In this document: one piece after another, positions 63,611 to 64,000 of the stretch | Position numbering within the stretch: position 1 is the stretch's first letter | Layout: every line of letters starts with the position of its first letter | From: Methanosarcina flavescens | GTDB taxonomy: Archaea; Halobacteriota; Methanosarcinia; Methanosarcinales; Methanosarcinaceae | NCBI RefSeq assembly: GCF_001304615.2 | Contig: NZ_CP032683.1 | Location: 1,984,001-2,048,000 of the forward strand | Direction of reading: 5' to 3' | Length of the DNA stretch: 64,000 nt | Made by a program: the position numbers and the translations under genes | The notes under the pieces: generated by a model | Told to the model about the DNA's origin: nothing | Seen by the model: only the letters and a program-made list of their open reading frames with translations | Database searches by the model: none

Positions 63611-64000
63611 ATGAAAGTACTCGTTATGACAGTAGGAGGCTCTTGTGCCCCTCTAGTTACGTCAATCCGACAAAATAGGCCTGATATAATACATTTTCTC
63701 TGTTCAGAAAATAGTAAGAAAAGTATTGATGGAGAGGGAAAAGTTTGCGGAAAGGATCCGGAGAATCCAGATCAGCCGAATGTATTAACACAATGTGGGA
63801 TAGCTGAAAATGAGAAAAACAAACGGTTTTTCATTCATCTTATTAGAAACGAAGACAGTTTAAATGACTGCTATGTAGATAGCCTTAAAATTCTAAACGA
63901 GATCTTGCGGGATAATATAAACACTGAAATAATTGTGGATTATACAGGCGGAACGAAATCAATGTCTGGAGGACTTGCTGTAGCATCTCATGATTTTTGT
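63611..64000 (+). CDS. CRISPR-associated CARF-domain protein, Cas02710/TIGR02710-like (partial, runs off window)
   Basis: The frame is open from the ATG at 63611 to the window end, 130 codons. The N-terminus MKVLVMTVGGSCAPLVTSIR is a CARF-type beta-strand and glycine loop, RQNRPDIIHFLCSENSKKS follows, and VDYTGGTKSMSGGLAVAS near residue 112 is the hallmark CARF loop (T-G-G-T-K-x-M) that binds cyclic oligoadenylate. Members of this family are ancillary effectors of type III CRISPR systems and usually carry a nuclease or HEPN domain after the CARF domain. That part and the rest of the locus lie beyond the window. The upstream gap to the neighbouring hypothetical gene is A/T-rich with no CRISPR repeats. 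Confidence 0.75.
   Translation, partial: MKVLVMTVGGSCAPLVTSIRQNRPDIIHFLCSENSKKSIDGEGKVCGKDPENPDQPNVLTQCGIAENEKNKRFFIHLIRNEDSLNDCYVDSLKILNEILRDNINTEIIVDYTGGTKSMSGGLAVASHDFC

Overview
The window is from a methanogenic archaeon of the genus Methanosarcina. The evidence is a complete pyrrolysine cassette (tRNA-Pyl with a CUA anticodon plus pylS, pylB, pylC, pylD), a monomethylamine methyltransferase gene (mtmB) with an in-frame UAG codon, mtmC, mtbA and ramA, coenzyme F420 ligase CofE, the TfuA/YcaO pair known to modify methyl-coenzyme M reductase, and archaeal information-processing genes (SecDF, RFC small subunit, aIF2-beta, L10e). The 417-residue PylS is close in length to the roughly 419-residue M. 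barkeri enzyme and shorter than those of M. mazei and M. acetivorans, which hints at the barkeri side of the genus.

Layout: 0-14 kb is housekeeping (aspartate kinase-purM, phosphoglycerate mutase, Hsp20, a CDF metal exporter, cofE, dCMP deaminase, secFD, a divergent RFC small subunit), followed by a 0.75-kb gap with a candidate structured RNA. 14-28 kb is a methylamine island: an Rh/Amt-type transporter, mtmCB, mtbA, an orphan SAM methyltransferase, ramA, and pylTSBCD on the opposite strand. Methylamine methyl groups move from MtmB to MtmC to MtbA and then to coenzyme M, RamA reactivates the corrinoid, and the pyl genes supply the 22nd amino acid that MtmB needs. 28-30.4 kb is a hairpin-repeat-rich stretch and an intact IS605-type element (tnpA/tnpB, terminal hairpins, probable omega-RNA).

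30.5-45 kb is an accessory region: a DUF1638 protein, an alpha-toroid protein, a universal stress protein gene broken by UGA next to an intact paralogue, a lipoprotein fragment, tfuA-ycaO, a GC-richer P2-type ATPase, a relic IS605 right end, a CopB-type copper ATPase with a His/Met-rich tail, an MFS remnant and several small proteins. 45-63 kb is again mostly core: pheS, trpS, a radical-SAM-like protein that has lost its cluster cysteines, aIF2-beta with a TRAM domain, L10e, a DUF1786 protein, MoaB, a feoB / small zinc ribbon / feoA operon under two DtxR-like boxes, an HTH regulator, a CRM-domain protein, alaS and a methyltransferase. At the right edge a gene begins that looks like a CRISPR-associated CARF protein (Cas02710/TIGR02710-like). 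It is cut by the window end, so any defence system it belongs to lies beyond 64 kb.

UAG is both sense (mtmB) and stop in this window: pylB, the CDF gene, the DUF1786 gene and the DUF1724-type regulator all end in UAG. No rRNA, no tRNA other than tRNA-Pyl and no CRISPR array was seen.
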